Shown here: positions 62,701-64,000 of the stretch, in pieces
Layout of the letters: every line of letters begins with the position of its first letter
How positions within the stretch are numbered: position 1 is the first letter of the stretch
Origin: Adineta ricciae
Lineage: Eukaryota > Rotifera > Eurotatoria > Adinetida > Adinetidae
Direction of reading: 5' to 3'
Assembly: GCA_905250025.1 (NCBI GenBank)
Contig: CAJNOJ010000051.1
Coordinates: 99,121-163,120 of the forward strand
DNA length: 64,000 bases
Position numbers and translations under genes: made by a program
Notes under the pieces: model-generated
The model's database searches: none
Seen by the model: the letters and a program-made list of their open reading frames with translations, nothing else
Told to the model about the DNA's origin: nothing

Positions 62701-63469
62701 GCATTTAATGTAAGTTATGATTTGAAACCGATCTCGAATGAAAACAAAACGCTAATATTCATGATTTGATTCGAAGCAATAATTTGTTTCACGTCTAGGC
62801 TTATAAAAAACTATCCTTAACAACAAATGACATAAATCTCCCTGGATTGAAAAAATATACGAGCGAACAATTGTTTTTCATCTGGTTTGCTCGCATTCGT
62901 TGTTATGCAGAATACAATGATTACGTAGCGTATGTAAAGCGATTGGTGAAAAAGCAATCGACTGGTCATGCCATCGATGAATATCGGTAGCTCGATTTGT
63001 ATTTCATGTCTTGATGTTTGATGTGTCTACTTTTTTTTTTATTCGTTTGCTATTTCGTTCGTATATTCATTGCATGTGCATGATTGTTTGTTTGTTTTTA
63101 TAGTCTTATCGAAATTGGGCGAAAACGAATGGAAATGTCGATAGACGACTACCCGGTTTGACTAAGTATTCAGCTGAACAGTTGTTTTTTATTAACTACG
63201 GACAAGTTTGGTGCTCGAAAATGACAAATGCCAATGCATTGAATAGAGTTCTCACAGGCGTCCATTCACCTGGCCAATTCAGGTATTGTCACGTCCTGAC
63301 AGAACGCTGATGTGTTGTGAATTTTGTTCGATGTTATGAGCAAAAGATATATTCCACTGTTTCCTTTAGAGTTATCGGTCCAACGTCGAATTTTGAAGAA
63401 TTCGCGACAGTGTTCAGTTGTAAACCTGGTCAAAACAATAGTCCAGTGAACAGATGTAGTGTTTGGTAA
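59749..63469 (+). CDS. Neprilysin-family M13 zinc metallopeptidase
   Basis: Type II membrane peptidase that cleaves extracellular peptides. Exons: 59749-59786, 59856-59962, 60017-60062, 60120-60224, 60277-60333, 60563-60861, 60920-61099, 61152-61241, 61296-61652, 61714-61812, 61868-61951, 62007-62169, 62222-62273, 62340-62356, 62411-62592, 62644-62709, then either 62799-62986 (A) or 63104-63282 (B), and 63371-63469; 739 residues with B, 742 with A. A cytoplasmic tail of about 15 residues precedes the membrane helix [20 protein letters not shown]. Ectodomain: [30 protein letters not shown], the zinc site [14 protein letters not shown] (His about 572), GENIADNGG with the third ligand, and the C-terminal CSVW typical of M13. 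One exon is 17 nt. Exon order was fixed by phase. Confidence 0.9.
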
Positions 63470-63520
63470 TCACCCACAAGAGCAAAAAAGTTTTTTTTTT
63501 CATCTTCGTCGAGTTTCGAA

Positions 63521-63526
63521 AATAAA
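63521..63526 (+). terminator. Poly(A) signal of the M13 peptidase gene
   Basis: AATAAA 51 bp after the stop codon. Confidence 0.5.
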
Positions 63527-64000
63527 AGACACCGTAATTTTTTACAACTTGACAAGAATATTTTTCTTTTCTTCTTTTTCTTATTACGGTTTGAAATCAT
63601 GTCAACCAAATAAATGATAAGAAGTACATTCTCTACACAATTATCTTCTCTTGTCTTTCCATTTATTATATATCAATAGAATAAAACAGTCGTACAACAT
63701 TTCGATGATGTTTATCTCGCAGAAAGAAAGTCGATACTTATTTAATACACGGAAGTCCATTTGGAAGTCGGAACTATTCGATCATTTCCTAAAAAGACGA
63801 AAAACATTCATTGAATCAATCGAACATCGACTTGCTAGAAGAGATACGAGAATTAGAAGTGCAATGCAATAACATGCTAAGGAATTTGATAGTCAAAGAA
63901 AAGAAATAATCAAATCGATTCTTCCGGGAAATATATGTATGTATTGATATATATATAATAGCGTTAAGAGCAATTTCCTTACATGAAAGTGTCTGAAAAA
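63527..64000. other. Window end, unassigned
   Basis: A 73-codon plus-strand frame (63651-63872), rich in Arg, Lys and Ser, has no recognisable motif. No clear gene before the window ends. Confidence 0.4.

Overview
The window looks like nuclear DNA of a small, compact animal genome, most likely a bdelloid rotifer (Adineta/Rotaria type). This is inference from gene content: metazoan orthologues, AT-rich DNA, introns mostly of 47-60 bp with GT-AG ends, dense genes on both strands, several intronless orphan 7-TM receptors and no recognisable transposon, tRNA, rRNA or CRISPR array. All gene models were spliced by eye from reading frames, splice consensus and remembered protein families; none has transcript support.

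Layout. 1-1657 (+): 3' part of CPSF6. 2790-3834 (-): orphan GPCR. 4359-5946 (+): C-type lectin membrane protein. 6396-7413 (+): heparan sulfate 3-O-sulfotransferase. 7989-11146 (-): KDM4 histone demethylase, 124 bp downstream of CHFR (11271-13725, -) in a tandem, operon-like pair. 14307-15019 (+): NDUFAF4. 15128-15694 (-): orphan lipid-anchored protein. 16964-17917 (+): GPCR. 19295-21034 (+): ZAD-like zinc-finger and FLYWCH-like coding sequence, possibly one gene. 21820-25665 (+): GABA-B-type class C receptor. 25945-27307 (+): OTUD3. 28161-39320 (+): giant 'bark beetle'-type junction protein in 17 exons. 39640-40461 (+): PPCS. 40571-42370 (-): TRNT1. 42602-43345 (+): coiled-coil orphan. 43364-44665 (-): ECH1. 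44993-45244 (-): doubtful short gene. 45523-46482 (+): GPCR. 46500-48293 (-): decayed coding sequence. 48294-50649: gene-poor. 50650-53249 (+): discoidin-domain receptor with an altered kinase. 53432-55714 (-): CROT. 56236-57504 (+): ceramide synthase. 58667-59023 (+): allatostatin-C-like neuropeptide precursor. 59749-63469 (+): neprilysin-family M13 peptidase.

Most interesting points: (i) an unannotated-looking allatostatin-C/somatostatin-type peptide precursor directly upstream of an M13 peptidase, a family known to degrade neuropeptides; (ii) two homologous, phase-matched, apparently mutually exclusive exons in that peptidase, both keeping the predicted catalytic His and Arg; (iii) a collagen-receptor-type kinase with the ATP-binding lysine changed to arginine and DFG changed to DLA; (iv) four genes whose start codon lies 0-5 nt after a strong 3' splice site, as expected for spliced-leader trans-splicing, including the CHFR-KDM4 pair; (v) a decaying gene in the otherwise empty 46.5-48.3 kb stretch.
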